From: Cyclina sinensis
Taxonomy: Eukaryota > Mollusca > Bivalvia > Venerida > Veneridae
DNA: 64,000 nt
Direction of reading: 5' to 3'
Assembly (NCBI GenBank): GCA_012932295.1
Contig: JAAONU010000013.1
Location: 40,872,627 to 40,936,626, forward strand
Shown here: positions 25,701 to 40,700 of the stretch, piece after piece
Position numbering within the stretch: position 1 is the first letter of the stretch
Layout of the letters: every line of letters begins with the position of its first letter
Position numbers and translations under genes: made by a program
The notes under the pieces: model-generated
The model's input: only the letters and a program-made list of their open reading frames with translations
The model's database searches: none
Told to the model about the DNA's origin: nothing

Positions 25701-28700
25701 CAACACTCAAAGCTTCTGTTTGAATTGCAGCATCAAACACACATGTTTCAAGACTCCTACCCTGCAGTTAGCTGGTTCGAATATTACATTAAGGTGAGAT
25801 TCTCATGAGACTTTCCACTTTCCACAGTCACAGAGGAAGTATTGAATCCTGGAAGCAGTCAATGTGCTGGATTAATCTAAGATAGCAGAATTTGTTTCCC
25901 AACTGATGTAAAACAGGTTCAAACTAAAACATAAACTGACAGCCAGTACTCTGCTACGGTCATAAAGAAACAAAAAGATAAATGTTTTTTAACCAAAACA
26001 TATAATTTCTACCTACATAAAATGTAACAAGTAAATAAGTAAATATGCATGACGTTATTACAAACAATTCTGTCATACCTACTTGTTACAAAAACACAGT
26101 GAGTAACAATACAATATTCTTGTTAAAATAAATTCTGACAAAGTCATAGTTCAGTATACATTTAGCTTTCTCTCCCTAACATGTCAAGATTGGAAGAAAG
26201 TTCATCAAAAAAGATTGGCAGAAAGTTCATGAAAAATATAGTTAGTAATAAGTGATTTTTTCCTGTGATCATGGAAGTTACTGTCATTTTAAGAAAGGTT
26301 CATGAAAAATTCTATAGCCAATGTCCATTTTGTTTCAGATGCTTATCACCCTTTTGGCTACTATGTTCCTTATATGGTACATTTCAAGGAAGCTGCAAAA
26401 GTATTTTAAAAAATCGAATTTTCCGAAATGCTAAAATAATATTCAATTTTTTTACAATACATTATCAAACATAAAAACCAAGTTTATCTACATACAATGT
26501 ATCTTAAGACTTAAAAACAAAACTTTCCAAAACATGATGTTCTCAATAAACTTCTGCAGAAAAAGTAAACTTTCTTAAAGATATTAAAAAACAAGCATAT
26601 GTAGGAGACATATGTAGGAGACATACCATTTAACCTATTCTGATCCATTAACCTTTGACCTTCTGCATCCAAGCTTGACTGATTATGAACATAACGGAAC
26701 TTTTGATCATTCTTGTCTCTGAATGGTCCTATTCGTTTTCTCTTCATGATTATAACCAGAATTAGGCTTGCTAAAACGATTAACACCAGAAGAGCAATCA
26801 CAACAATGATGCCAATGTTGAGATGACCTTCTTTCACCACTTCTTTCATTTTATATTTCAGGTAACCAACATCAAATGACAGGTATTTTCCAACCTGAAT
26901 CTGGAAGACAAATAATCAATGACTGTAAATTTCTATGTTGGCACTTTAGTCTCAATACATTTTCTTTAATTAATGTATGTAAGTGTAAGTTTGAATTTAA
27001 AGATTATAAAATTTGAGTGACTGCTATGTAAATAATAAACTAAGAAAGTTACAGTGTTGATTTTAACTATTGTCAAAATCAGACTTTTTCAGTAAAAAGT
27101 AAAACAATGGTACACACCTCTACTGCTTGTCTGGGTGCATTTTCACCAACAGAGTTTGGTTTTTCTGGTTTACATTGCAGATATCTATTTGTAAGAACTG
27201 AAACATTGCATCTATCCTTGCCAATGAAAACAGTGTAATCATCCTTGCCTAGTCCTCTGGTCAGATCTTCCCCCTAATGAATAAAAAAAAAATGTAAAAA
27301 TCAAGCTCTTACCCTGGCATATCTTTTAATCAGGACAATTCTTTTCTAAGGTCAAAGATAATTTCATTGATTTCTTTAATAGCAAACAGGCCAGATCATG
27401 ACAAGTCTATAGATCCTTGGCTTGTTAACCGAACAAGCTAAAAATTGGATTTAGTCATAAGGCCTCATTAACATCCACCTGCATTATATTTTAAGGAATT
27501 GTTCAGTAGTTTTCAGTTTATTTTACAATATTAAAGATTTGTACACTTTAATTCTTCAAAACCTGATCTTCTTCACTCAATGAATTGTGACTGGAGTTCT
27601 TACCAGTTCTGAGGAAGCTAGTGAAGTTTAAATTATTTTCTATTATTTAACAATAAAATGAAACTGAAAAAGCTGCAGATTTTCTAAAGATAATTTTACC
27701 CAGAAAGCCAAAAATAAAAAGAAACATGTTTCATCTTTACCTTAATTTCCAGAAATTCCTTCCGTAATATCAAATATCCTCAGAAAATCTTCTTCAACGA
27801 ATTTGTGCACCTTTGGGTTAGGATTATAGATATATCTGCTCAATGCTGGATTTTGTGTACCAAACTCCTTCAATGATTCTATACCATCCATGACAAAATA
27901 CACATAGACATGTGTAAGCTGACTTTGATCAAGGGTGCTCATTAGTGGAAGTATATTTGGCATTATGCAAATCATTTTCTTCCCCTCGTCTCCTTTGTTA
28001 ACAGAACACTCCTGAAAATTACATTTGTGACTTATTTTTATATCTTGTGATGCCTTAAACAAGAAACACAAAGACTGAAATATTGGGGTCTGCCAAGATG
28101 CTGTTTAAACCAGATAACTTTAGACTGAGTACACGGGAAGGCATAAATGTTTAAGGATAGAATTTGGAAACCACATTAATTTCTAGTTTATAAGTATCTA
28201 CCTTTCGCTAATACAAATCCAAAAACTGACATCTGAATGAATCATTATATGCCCATTAAAAGTGAAGAGTTCACACAACTGAATCATTATATGCCCATTG
28301 AATGTGAAGAGTTCACACAACTGAATCATTATATGCCCATTAAATGTGAAGAGTTCACACAACTGAATCATTATATGCCCATTGAATGTGAAGAGTTCAC
28401 ACAACTGAATCATTATATGACCATTAAATGTGAAGTTCACACTACCTCTTCTAAAGATTTTCCTGAGCTACTTAGAGTAACACCAATCTTAGGATGTTGT
28501 ACTGTATCAAGATTGGTTCCTGATATTGTGACTCTGGTCCCCCCACTGTGTATAGTAGTACTGGGCAGTATTGTTGTAATCGTTGCATCTTCTTTGTATA
28601 CATAGGGTTCATTGCTATGAAACACAGCACCATCTATAGTCAATTTCACATAATGTTGCTGAACTGCCCTCTTCTTTTTCTTACCAGATGACCCGAGCAG

Positions 28701-31700
28701 TTGCCTTTGTCTTGGGGATTCACATAAAACAACAGTCTTATTCAAGCTGAAAATGAAGAAAAAATTGTTTCACATGTTAACTAATTGCAAAAGTTAATAA
28801 AATCCTGAAAATAAATCAATATATGCTGAGACATACCACACCAGTTAATAGAAGCAAATGCTAAAACTGAACAAATGTTTTTTTTTCTTTTTAAATTAAG
28901 TGTTACAAACATTTTTTTTATTGCCAAACAGCATTAAAAAGTTAGCTAACTGAAGACCCCAAAGGAATGCAAAAAGTGACTCAAGCGATGTGAGATGTGT
29001 CAATAGGACAAAGATGTCCCAACATTCTGCTGTATTGTCACAAAAAATCCTGTATAATTACAGGTATATATAAAGTCTAAAAAAGCTATTCTTCGAAAGT
29101 TTCATGGCTATAGCAGTTGTACGTTTGGAGTTACATGCGACACAAGTCTAAAAATGCTATTTTTTGCTTATTCAGGGGGCATAACTCTGCCAATCTCCAA
29201 TAAATCTGCGTCAAAATACCCAGGTGCATAAGTTCACATGCTCACAACTACACTTAGAAAGTCTTTAGCAGTTATATGTTTGGAGTTACACGCGACAAAA
29301 ACTGGTCTCATATGGACAGTGTGATGGACAGACAAGGGCAAATCAATATGCCCCTCCTCTCCCTCCTCAAAGTGGTGGGATCATAAAAATGAGAGTGAAT
29401 CAATACAATGCTTATTTCAACAGCTTAATGAGAAAAACCATAACATCCTCAAACAAGATGGCCATGATAGCCTTAAAAAGCTCACTTAGGTATGTATATA
29501 CACATGCAATAAATACACATATTCAAATTTGTCATGTATAGAACAAAATTTTCAAAAATTTGCCCCTTACAGCCAAGTTTTTTTTTTCACAGATTGATCT
29601 AAGTCACTTGATTTATACAGAGGGTCACCCAAGGAATATTTGTTCCAAACTCTTATCAAATTAAGTCAGTAGTTCCTAAAAAGAATTTTTTAAGTTACCC
29701 AATTAGACATAGAAGACCTTTCAGTAAATTCTGTCACTGGTCCTTGTATGCCTAAAATATCAGCTTGAATCAAGAAAATATTCACAATATCCCTTCAAAG
29801 TATTCCCTCTGCAAAGAAACAAACTTCTGGATTCTTGCTATCCACTTAAACAGTAAAGAAGTCTCCCCTTGGTATACTGTTGAGATACTGAAAAATTGCA
29901 AAACCAAGGGTACTTTTGCTGGCACAGTATTTACCTACAAGCTTATTGGCTTAGGTAAGCCAAATATTTTAGGAACACTTTCTAAAATCTTCTAATCAAT
30001 ACCTCTCTATATCACATGATTCTGTTCCAATCAGAACTGACTTGTTCAAACCAACATGGAAGTTATTTCCCTGTAATGTTATGAGGGTCCCTCCAGACAT
30101 TGGGCCATACAATGGAAACACACTTGTCAATACTGGTGTCTGAAATTTATAAGTCCAACTAATACAATTTTTTTATTAATTATCATTTTTCAAGAAAAAA
30201 TATTTAGCAATACAATTGCATGGAACAAAAATAGCTATAACTTCTGAAAAAAGACACTATAAAATGTAACAGCTTAAATCATGTATACTGGTATGTAACA
30301 TGTCCATGAAAGTACATGTAGTTCTGATGGCTTGACAATAAGCCAACTTCAAGAAAAAAGTTTACCAGTTACTTAACTAGTATTTGTAATATATTTCATT
30401 TACTGACCCTATATTCAAATTTCATATCCTCTGATTTTGCTGTGCCATCAACTTTGTAGTTCAACCTCTGACCTGAGAGGTCACTGACCTTGACCTCTAC
30501 TGGAAAATTACCTTCGGTTGTGGACTCATGTGTCTTACACCTGATTCTGAATAAAAGAAAAGGCTTTTAATTACACAAAACTTTTAATGTTTGGAGTCTA
30601 TATTCTATAGAAATACACAAAGTGCTAGACATAAAACTGGAAACCTTCACCAGAATGCACAAACAAAAAGCAACAACCACTCATCCAGTAAATTCTTTTC
30701 AGCTAGAATTAGTACATTTTGTCAGATATGAAACAAACCTATTGCAAAACATAAAATTGTGCCTCTTCTGATTCTAGACAGAAAACTTGCCACATAAGCA
30801 TTAACAAAATCTCAAGTATCTATCTTTAATGAATCCTTTTGGACATAGAAATTTTGCTTAATTATGGTATGGTTCCCTTCACAATTAGTTTGGTTTTTTT
30901 TCGATATAATATAACTTCAAATAACACTTACTCTGTATTACTCAAACTTTCTGTCAGGATCAAGCACGTGTTACTGCCATCACCAATAGTTACTTCTGGA
31001 ATCTTGTACCCAAAGTTATCTCCCTTAATAGTAAGGAGTGTCTGTCCAGCAGTGGGCCCTGATGTTGGGTTAATCTATAGATATTGAAAGAGCAATGCTG
31101 GACTTTACTTTTGTATTGCAATAATCTTTGAAAAGAAAAAAAGAAAGAAAAAACAACATGATTATATCAATTCATATCAATTCACAATTACAATCAGCTG
31201 TCCAGATGCTGTTAAAAGGTTCTGATTTTTTAATATAGTAGAATCTATATATTTAATATGTTAGATGCCCTTGGGTTTTTTTATGTTGGAATCTGGATAA
31301 AGAAAATTCCTGCTATTTTTTTTACAGGGGAATTCTTGGTAAAGTAGATGCTCCCTGTTAAAATATGGTGTTCTGGATAATTTTTATTGTTGTAAGCAGG
31401 ATAATGTATATGCCTCCTAGCATCTGGATAAAGATGCCCCGTATCTCAGCTTCAAATAGAAACCTTGGGTGTATTACAGGAATAAAACTGTACCAACTTT
31501 GTCTGAGAAACACAATGAGGATATTTCCTGACTTAAAACTACATGTGAAACACATGTTTAAAACAATGTTTTCTACAGATCTGCAAAGTAAACTTCATTT
31601 TGCAAAGGTATTTTAGCAAATTAGAAGGCTAAATGCATAATCATTCCCAGCTGTTTGTATTAGAATTGAACTCAAAGCAGGATAACACAAGAACTGTACA

Positions 31701-34700
31701 CTACAGGTACACTGACATATATTAACAATGTACCAATATTATACTTATGATACACAAATAATTCATCAAATTAAAATTTTATCTGTGCATGTTAACAAAT
31801 GGTACTACAGAATTCAAACCTGAAACCTTGAAATATCAAATCTAGTGTTTTAAAGTAAAGGGTTATTTTTGTATAGGATAGTTTATTGATAAACTTGATC
31901 ATTATAAACTGACAAAAACTATCTCATAATTTTCAACTATTCATAAAATAAAACATGAAGGGTCACCTAGGAATTAATCTAGAGCATGTTAGCGGGGTGA
32001 GGCGCCATGCCCCTTTTTGCCGGGTTCCTTTACCCGTTTAAGCACCACGCTGCCCCTCCTCCAGCACCCTTATGCCCTTTAAGGACCACCCATTTGGCTT
32101 TTTCATCGGCCTAGTTTAATTATGTTCCGCCCACTGCTAATTAGTTTGTAAAATTGATTGATATATGATTGATCTGCGCACGTCTAATCATGTTCATCAC
32201 TTGATTGTTTATTCAGTTAATCAACCAGTTAACACCGTGTGATGTACAAGGATTAAGCAAACTGTGATATCTAAATTATGGTCATTGAGAATGTTAAATG
32301 GGACAGGTGTTAAAACATCTTCAGTAAGTTGTCAATACCGCCCTGTATCATTGTCTCGGAAACGGCCATTTAGTGCGATCAATACATACTACCTTCAAAG
32401 CATCGACCAATCAGAGTGCAATACTTCCATTGCTTTAATCCTGTGCGTTGACACTCGATATGCAATCAACACATTAAATATTTTAGCCACCAGAAGGTGT
32501 TGAATTAGGTCAATAATTTGACTGGGATATACACTGAGTAGAAAACTATTGTGTACAGAAGGGCTTTACAAATCCTATAAGTCAATCTAATAAATGTTTT
32601 AACAAATTAATTGAATGCTTAACTTCCAAAGGCAAAAGGTTAAACATCAAAGCTTTACTAATGTTATTCGAACTTTTTTAACAAGATAGAGAAAAAAGAC
32701 AATATTTCTTCATCGTATTTTTGTTTCAATTCTCAGATTAATTTGTAAGAAAAAGTCAAGTAAATTTAGCAAACTGAAGGAAACCAATTCCAGCAAATAT
32801 TTAGTTCATTAAACATGAAGCAGCGAGTGAAAATCTCAGATAAATTCCATTTGTCATATATTTCCGCGACCCCGTCGTATTTTAATATTAATAGAAAACG
32901 GTGTTTTTGAGACACTTACAACATTCAATTAAATAATCAAGATAAGTGGTCATGATTTTATTATAAGTACAAGTTTTTCATTGAAAAATATTTTCCTTTT
33001 CTCTAAGAACTGAACATGTGTGTTTAAGGCTACAGTAACAGTAAATAATAAGTTTTTGGCAGATCTTTTTGCATGTACATTCTCACTAAATAATGAAATA
33101 AAACATTTCATATCTGTATAAAAACATAAGTTTTATTGAATAATCTCCTTCTTATTGTTAAATACAGCACAAAACCTATACTAGTACCTGGAAATATGCA
33201 GACATAAATATGCTATCAAGTCAGAATGCGCGCAATAATGTGCTGCCCCTACACCTCAACACCCAGCCTTAATTTTGCAGCACCCTGCTTTTTTTGGGGT
33301 TCTAGATTATTCCCTAGTCACCTTTATCAAATGGTGAAAAGAAGACATTAACATGTTATGTACTTACTGAGAAAATCTCTGGTTTACAAGTATCATGTGA
33401 GAAGATGACATTTGGGTCAATGCACTCATCCCTTTTACTACAGTGATCACCACACCAGCCACACCCCTGTGGGTCTTTGGAACTGACACAGGTTGAACAC
33501 TTGTCATACACAGCACATGATTGTAGAGGGAATCTGGTTATCTGCATTGAAACATGGCATTATTATGCCTTTATGACAGATATGAGAAATGCTGATACCT
33601 TAAAATTGTATTCAACAATTCAAACATTTCAGATACTTTTCATTCTAAGTGCATTTATAGCCTTTTCAAGAGTACAGAAAACACAACCCTTGCCATGCAT
33701 ATAGAATTAAAGAGTTACTTTTGTATTTTATGTATTGGATATATATCAACAAAAGGGGCATGATGGCCCTGATCACTCACTCACCTGAGCACGTTGGCTC
33801 TGGGTCTGCTGTTAAGCAAATGGCAGAAGGAATATTACATTTTTTTAATTGAAGATTTTTAAAGATCTCATATTTTATACAAAGAAAATTTATGGGGCAG
33901 AGGCAATTTTAGCAGTTGTGAGGAGATGTCACTTGAAGAATGTTGACAAAAATCTATTTTTAGCTATGGCTGCCATTTTGTGCATTGGAGTGGAACCATT
34001 TGAGCAACTTTAATAGGTGGATATATAATGAACATTCCTGCGGAAAAAAAAAATGAAAAGGTGGCAAAAATACCTTGCTGTTCAAAACGAAATGTCTTTT
34101 GTATAGTTTTCGTTTTTAAGCTCTAGTGCTGCCTATGTGCAATGGAGTGGAGCCTTTGAGCAAACTTCAGGGAAATATTAGGAATATTTTTAAGAAATTT
34201 GGTACAAAAAGACTTTGTTGTTGAGGAGAAAAAGACATAAGATTTTTTTTCTAATATTAGCTCTTGCAGTCTTTAAATACAACAGAGCAGAAATGTTTGA
34301 GCAATTTAAATAGAGGGCTATGTAAGGAACATTTTTGTGAAATTCGGTGGAAAATGACCTGGAAGTTTCAGAAAAGATGCTGTTTTCTGGGGTTTTTTTT
34401 TAGCTTTTGCAGCCCTTATGTATAATGGAACAGAAGGGTTCGAGCAACTTTAGAAAAGGGCAATATAAGGAACATTTCTGTCAAGTTTGGTTAAAAATGG
34501 CCTTATGGTTTTGGGTGAAATGTCATTTGAAATAAAATGTTGATGCCGGACACAGGATAATTCCAACAGCAAACCCTAAGCATTCGCTCAGGTGAGCTGA
34601 AAAGGATACTTTATTACCTTTAAGCCCAATGGAAAAAATTTCAACCATATGTTTGTAAATTATTATTCATTCTTTTATTGAGAATGAGCCAACATAACAT

Positions 34701-37700
34701 ATATGAAGTATCTATATAGAGCATCAGTTAATTTTACAGCTTGTCCCTATTCTAAGGGCTTTCAGCCATGTTCCTAGTACCTGTGAGGCTTATTGCATGG
34801 GGAAGCTGTTCTGTTACCTAATGTAAAATATGAAACTGTTTTAAAATTACCCACCTTCTTCCCTGACAGAACATATAAATATTCTTCAGTGGCATCCATT
34901 ACCATATCTTGTAGAATGGGCTCATCACCAAGCTTGTATCTCATGTATGGCTTATTACCATCACAGAAACCTGCCTTCAAACTGGCCTGCAGACATGAAA
35001 ATACACTTTTAAGAATTTTATGCTGAAACCAAATATAAGTGAACTGTCTTCACAATAACCCCCCAAAAATGCAAATTCATTTTTTTCTATTTTTTAAACA
35101 TACATGTAATAAACATGCCTTTCTAAGAAAACATGCCACCTAGAACAATCTTAAAGAATTTAAGCACTCAAAGTTTATTGCATTTATATACATTAAGTTT
35201 GCTTCCAAGAAGAAGAGAACATTTAGCTATATTTGAATAATGGAAAGTAGTCACTACAATAACAACAACAGTATTTTCTGGGTCGATATTTTTTAATTAT
35301 AATCTGTATATTGCATATAAATGTCAGCCTTAAAAGACAGCATGACAACAATGCCAATCAAATACATATGGGCCATGTCGTGAGATTATCAACAATGTGG
35401 CCAAATTTTACATTTTCATTTTCTTTTACTTTCAGATAATAAACTATTCTGAAGATACTTTTGTTTACTTTTAAATGCATTCTGACTACTAAAATGAACA
35501 CTAATAAAGGAATAAACAAAACATATGTAACAATTTAATTGATCATTTTCACATCATGGAAGACTTGGATATCATAACATGTAACATGCAACATGTGATA
35601 GTGTTGCTAGGTTGTGTGATCCATATCTATGTTTCAGTAACCTTTGAAGATACTCATTTAAGACTGCACTTAATAATAATCAGAGGGGCAGAAAACATTG
35701 TTTGTTTGCAGAAATCGTTAATTAGTTTATGATGTCATCAATGACATCATCCAATTGACCAGATTGTTGATTTTGTCATATCACAGATATGAAACTACTG
35801 GCACTCACTAACAGTCCCAAAAAGGATCATGGATAAAATATTTAAATAATGTTTAAGTACAGCAATTATTTAACAACAAGAGCTCCGTGGAGCGGCACCA
35901 ACGCTCGTCTGTTTTACTTGTCATACAATTTAATAAGCAATTTTGACAAAAATTGTAAGTTAAAAAGGGGCATAACTCCAAAAATATAGCTTTCAGAATA
36001 ATGCCCCTTGTGTTACAAATGCCTTTGTCATGATAAGCAAGCATTCCAAGTTTCATATTGATACCTTTTAAATTGTCTGAGTAATGGGCTACAGTAAAGT
36101 TTTGCATGGTGACGACAACAATGATGATCCCCCAGCGATCATAATAGCTCAACTTTTTCTTCAAAACAGACAAGCTAAAAAATTAGGTTTTATGAAAATA
36201 AACTAAAAGCAAGCAGAATTGAATTCATACAAGATCAAATAAATGAGGGGATATATGTTTATGAGTTGTTTCCAGCTTACTAAGCATTCCTTCCAAAATG
36301 TGTTTGATAGTCAAAAATGTATTCACTGATGTTAATTCCAAAAGGATGGCTTTGCTTAGTAAAGGAGTCAATGTTTGAATCGATATTTGGCTCCTAAAAA
36401 ATGGCTAGTCAAAATGCTTTTTTAACTAATATCTGTTCCCCAAGTATGGCTAGTCAAAATGTTTTTAAGGCCATAATTTTTATATTTTTTTTGGTTTACC
36501 TACCTGCCGACTACATATTTTGGGAAAATGAAAAAAAAAAAAGACTGTTCATGGGCAAAAAAAATTGCAGTCATTGTTTTCACAGAAATGTATCACAGGT
36601 TTTTATACACACCTGTAAAGCGCTCAAGCTCTTATGTATCATGATCGAAACATGGCTTCCCAAACTGGCATTTTTCCCCTCCTCCTACCCTACCTTTTCT
36701 AGAAAAAAATTGGTAAACCAGAAAACAAACAAGAAATGTTTGTAAAACATAAATGCCCCCCCCCCTCCCCCCACGGCAGCACCTAATTGCTTGTGGTTGG
36801 GCCAAAGTGTTCTCTAGTTACTGATCAGAAACCGTTTTTAGGATCAAGGTCCCTGTGGCCTTGACCTTTAACCTAATGACCTCAAAATCAATAGGGGTCA
36901 TTAACTGGTCATGACCAACCAGCATACCAAGTTTGGTTAATCTAGGTCAAAGTGTTCTCTAGTTATTGATCAGAAACCGTTTTTAAGATGAAGGTCTCTG
37001 TGATCTTGACCTTTGACCTAATGACCTCAAAGTCAATAGGGGTCATCTACTGGTGTTGACCAACCAGTATACCAAGTTTGGTGAACCTAGGTCAAAGCGT
37101 TCTCTAGTTATTGATCAAAAACCGTTTTTAGGATGAAGGTCCCTGTGACCTTGACCTTTGACCTAATGACCTTAAAATCAATAGGGGTCATCTACTGGTG
37201 ATGACCAACCAGCATACCAAGTTCGGTGAACCTAGGTCAAAGCATTCTCTAGTTATTGATCGGAAACCGTTTTTAGGATGAAGGTCCCTGTGAGCCTGAC
37301 CTTTGACCTAATGACCTCAAAATCAATAGGGGTCATCTACTGGTGATGACCAACCAGCATACCAAGTTTGGTGAATCTAGGTCAAAGCGTTCTCTAGTTA
37401 TTGGTTGGAAACCGTTTCTACCTACAAGGTCAATGTGACCTTGACCTTTGACCCCTTGACCCCAAAATCAACAGGGGTCATTTACTGGTGATGGACAATC
37501 ATCCTACCAAGTTTAAAGTTCCTAGGCCTAAGCATTCTTTAGTTATTGGTCGGAAACCATTTGTTCTACGGACCGACCGACAGACAGACAGACAGACAAA
37601 TGCAAAGCAATATACCCCCTCTTCTTTGAAGTGGGGGCATAAAAAAATGGCCTGACTGATGTTTGTTCCCCATGTATGGCTAGTCAAAATGTTTTAACTA

Positions 37701-40700
37701 ATGATTGTTCCCCAAGTATGGCTAGTAAAAATGTTTTTTTGACTGATATTTGTTCCTCAAGTCAAAATGTTTTTAACTAATGTTAGTTCCCAAAGTATGG
37801 CAAGTCAAAATGTTTTGAACTGATGTTGGTTCCATCCAAGTATGGCTAGCAAAATAGTTTTAACTCAGGCTGGTTTCATATGTACATTTTATATGGTTTT
37901 ACTAAGCTAAGGAGTCAAAAATGTTACATCAGTTCCACAAGTATGGATTTGCTAAGTAAAGGTGTCTATAATGCTTAAACTGATGCCGGTAACACAAGTA
38001 TGGATTTGCTAATTAAAGGTGTCTATAATTCTTAAACTGATGATGGTACCACAAGTGTGGTTTTGATAAGTAAAGTTGTCTATAATGTTTAAGTGATGCT
38101 GGTACCACAAGTATGGTTTGGTTAAGTAAAGGTGTCTATAATGTTTATACTGATGCTGGTGCCACAAGTATGGTTTAGTTTAGTAAAGGTGTCTATAATG
38201 TTTATACTGATGCTGGTGCCACAAGTAAGGTTTGGTTAAGTAAAGGTGTCTATAATGTTTATACTGATGCTGGTGCCACAAGTATGATTTGGTTTAGTAA
38301 AGGTGTCTATAATGTTTATACTGATGCTGGTACCACAAGTATGATTTGGTTTAGTAAAGGTGTCTATAATGTTTATACTGATGCTGGTACCACAAGTATG
38401 ATTTGGTTTAGTAAAGGTGTTTATAATGTTTATACTGATGCTGGTGCCACAAGTATGAATTGGTTTAGTAAAGGTGTCTATAATGTTTATACTGATGCTG
38501 GTACCACAAGTATGATTTGGTTTAGTAAAGGTGTTTATAATGTTTATACTGATGCTGGTGCCACAAGTATGATTTGGTTTAGTAAAGGTGTCTATAATGT
38601 TTATACTGATGCTGGTGCCACAAGTATGGTTTAGTTTAGTAAAGGTGTCTATAATGTTTATACTGATGCTGGTGCCACAAGTATGATTTGGTTAAGTAAA
38701 GGTGTCTATAATGTTTATACTGATGCTGGTGCCACAAGTATGATTTGGTTTAGTAAAGGTGTCTATAATGTTTATACTGATGCTGGTACCACAAGTATGA
38801 TTTGGTTTAGTAAAGGTGTTTATAATGTTTATACTGATGCTGGTACCACAAGTATGATTTGGTTTAGTAAAGGTGTCTATAATGTTTATACTGATGCTGG
38901 TGCCACAAGTATGATTTGGTTTAGTAAAGGTGTCTATAATGTTTATACTGATGCTGGTACCACAAGTATGATTTGGTTTAGTAAAGGTGTTTATAATGTT
39001 TATACTGATGCTGGTGCCACAAGTATGATTTGGTTTAGTAAAGGTGTCTATAATGTTTATACTGATGCTGGTGCCACAAGTAAGGTTTGGTTAAGTAAAA
39101 GTGTCTATAATGTTTATACTAATGCTGGTGCCACAAGTATGATTTGGTTAAGTAAAGGTGTCTATAATGTTTATACTGATGCTGGTGCCACAAGTATGAT
39201 TTGGTTTAGTAAAGGTGTCTTGAAGCCACAAGTAAGGTTTGGTTTAGTAAAGGTGTCTATAATGTTTATACTGATGCTGGTGCCACGAGTATAGTTTGGT
39301 TCAGTAAAGGTGTATATAATGTTTATACTGATGCTGGTGCCACGAGTAAGGTTTGGTTAAGTAAAAGTGTCTATAATGTTTATACTGATGCTGGTACCAT
39401 GATGCTGGTGCCATGAGTATGGTTTGGTTAAGTAAAAGTGTCTATAATGTTTATACTGATGCTGGTACCATGATGCTGGTGCCACGAGTATGGTTTGGTT
39501 AAGTAAAAGTGTCTATAATGTTTATACTGATGCTGGTACCATGATGCTGGTGCCACGAGTATGGATTGGTTAAGTAAAAGTGTCTATAATGTTTATACTG
39601 ATGCTGGTACCATGATGCTGGTGCCACGAGTATGGTTTGGTTAAGTAAAAGTGTCTATAATGTTTATTCTGATGCTGGTGCCAGGAGTAAGGTTTGGTTA
39701 AGTAAAAGTGTCTATAATGTTTATACTGATGCTGGTACCATGATGCTGGTGCCACGAGTATGGTTTGGTTAAGTAAAAGTGTCTATAATGTTTATACTGA
39801 TGCTGGTACCATGATGCTGGTGCCACGAGTATGGTTTGGTTAAGTAAAAGTGTCTATAATGTTTATACTGATGCTGATACCATGATGCTGGTGCCACGAG
39901 TATGGTTTGGTTAAGTAAAGGTGTCTATAATGTTTATACTGATGCTGGTGCCACGAGTATGGTTTGGTTAAGTAAAAGTGTCTATAACGTTTATACTGAT
40001 GCTGGTGCCTTGAGTATGGTTTGGTTAAGTAAAAGTGTCTATAATGTTTATACTGATGCTGGTGCCACGAGTATGGTTTGGTTAAGTAAAAGTGTCTATA
40101 ATGTTTATACTGATGCTGGTACCACAAGTAAGGTTTGGTTTAGTAAAGGTGTCTATAATGTTTATACTGATGCTGGTACCACAAGTATGGTTTGGTTAAG
40201 TAAAGGTGTCAATAAAGTTTATACTGATGCTGGTACCACAAGTATGGTTTGGTTAAGTAAAGGTGTCAATAATGTTTATACTGATGCTGGTACCACAAGT
40301 ATGATTTGGTTAAGTAAAGGTGTCTATAATGTTTATACTGATGCTGGTACCACAAGTATGATTTGGTTAAGTAAAGGTGTCAATAATGTTTATACTGATG
40401 CTGGTACCACAAGTATGGTTTGGTTAAGTAAAGGTGTCTATAATGTTTATACTGATGCTGGTACCACAAGTATGATTTGGTTAGGTAAAGGTGTCTATAA
40501 TGTTTATACTGATGCTGGTACCACCAGTATGATTTGGTTAAGTAAAGGTGTCTATAATGTTTATACTGATGCTGGTACAACAAGTATGATTTGGTTAAGT
40601 AAAAGTGTCTATAATGTTTATACTGATGCTGGTACCACAAGTATGATTTGGTTAAGTAAAGGTGTCTATAATGTTTATACTGATGCTGGTACAACAAGTA

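Noticed and set aside
25765..25800. GGTTCGAATATT as a tRNA T-loop
   Set aside because: No matching acceptor stem, D-arm or anticodon arm could be found around it.
27741..27748. TAA at the end of exon 9 as a deliberate stop for a secreted isoform
   Set aside because: Exon 10 and the last codons of exon 9 in the other frame form a normal IPT domain, so a one-base indel is the simpler explanation; kept only as a possibility in the findings.
28198..28440. Repeat-protein-like frames on both strands
   Set aside because: They come from five copies of a 42-bp minisatellite in an intron.
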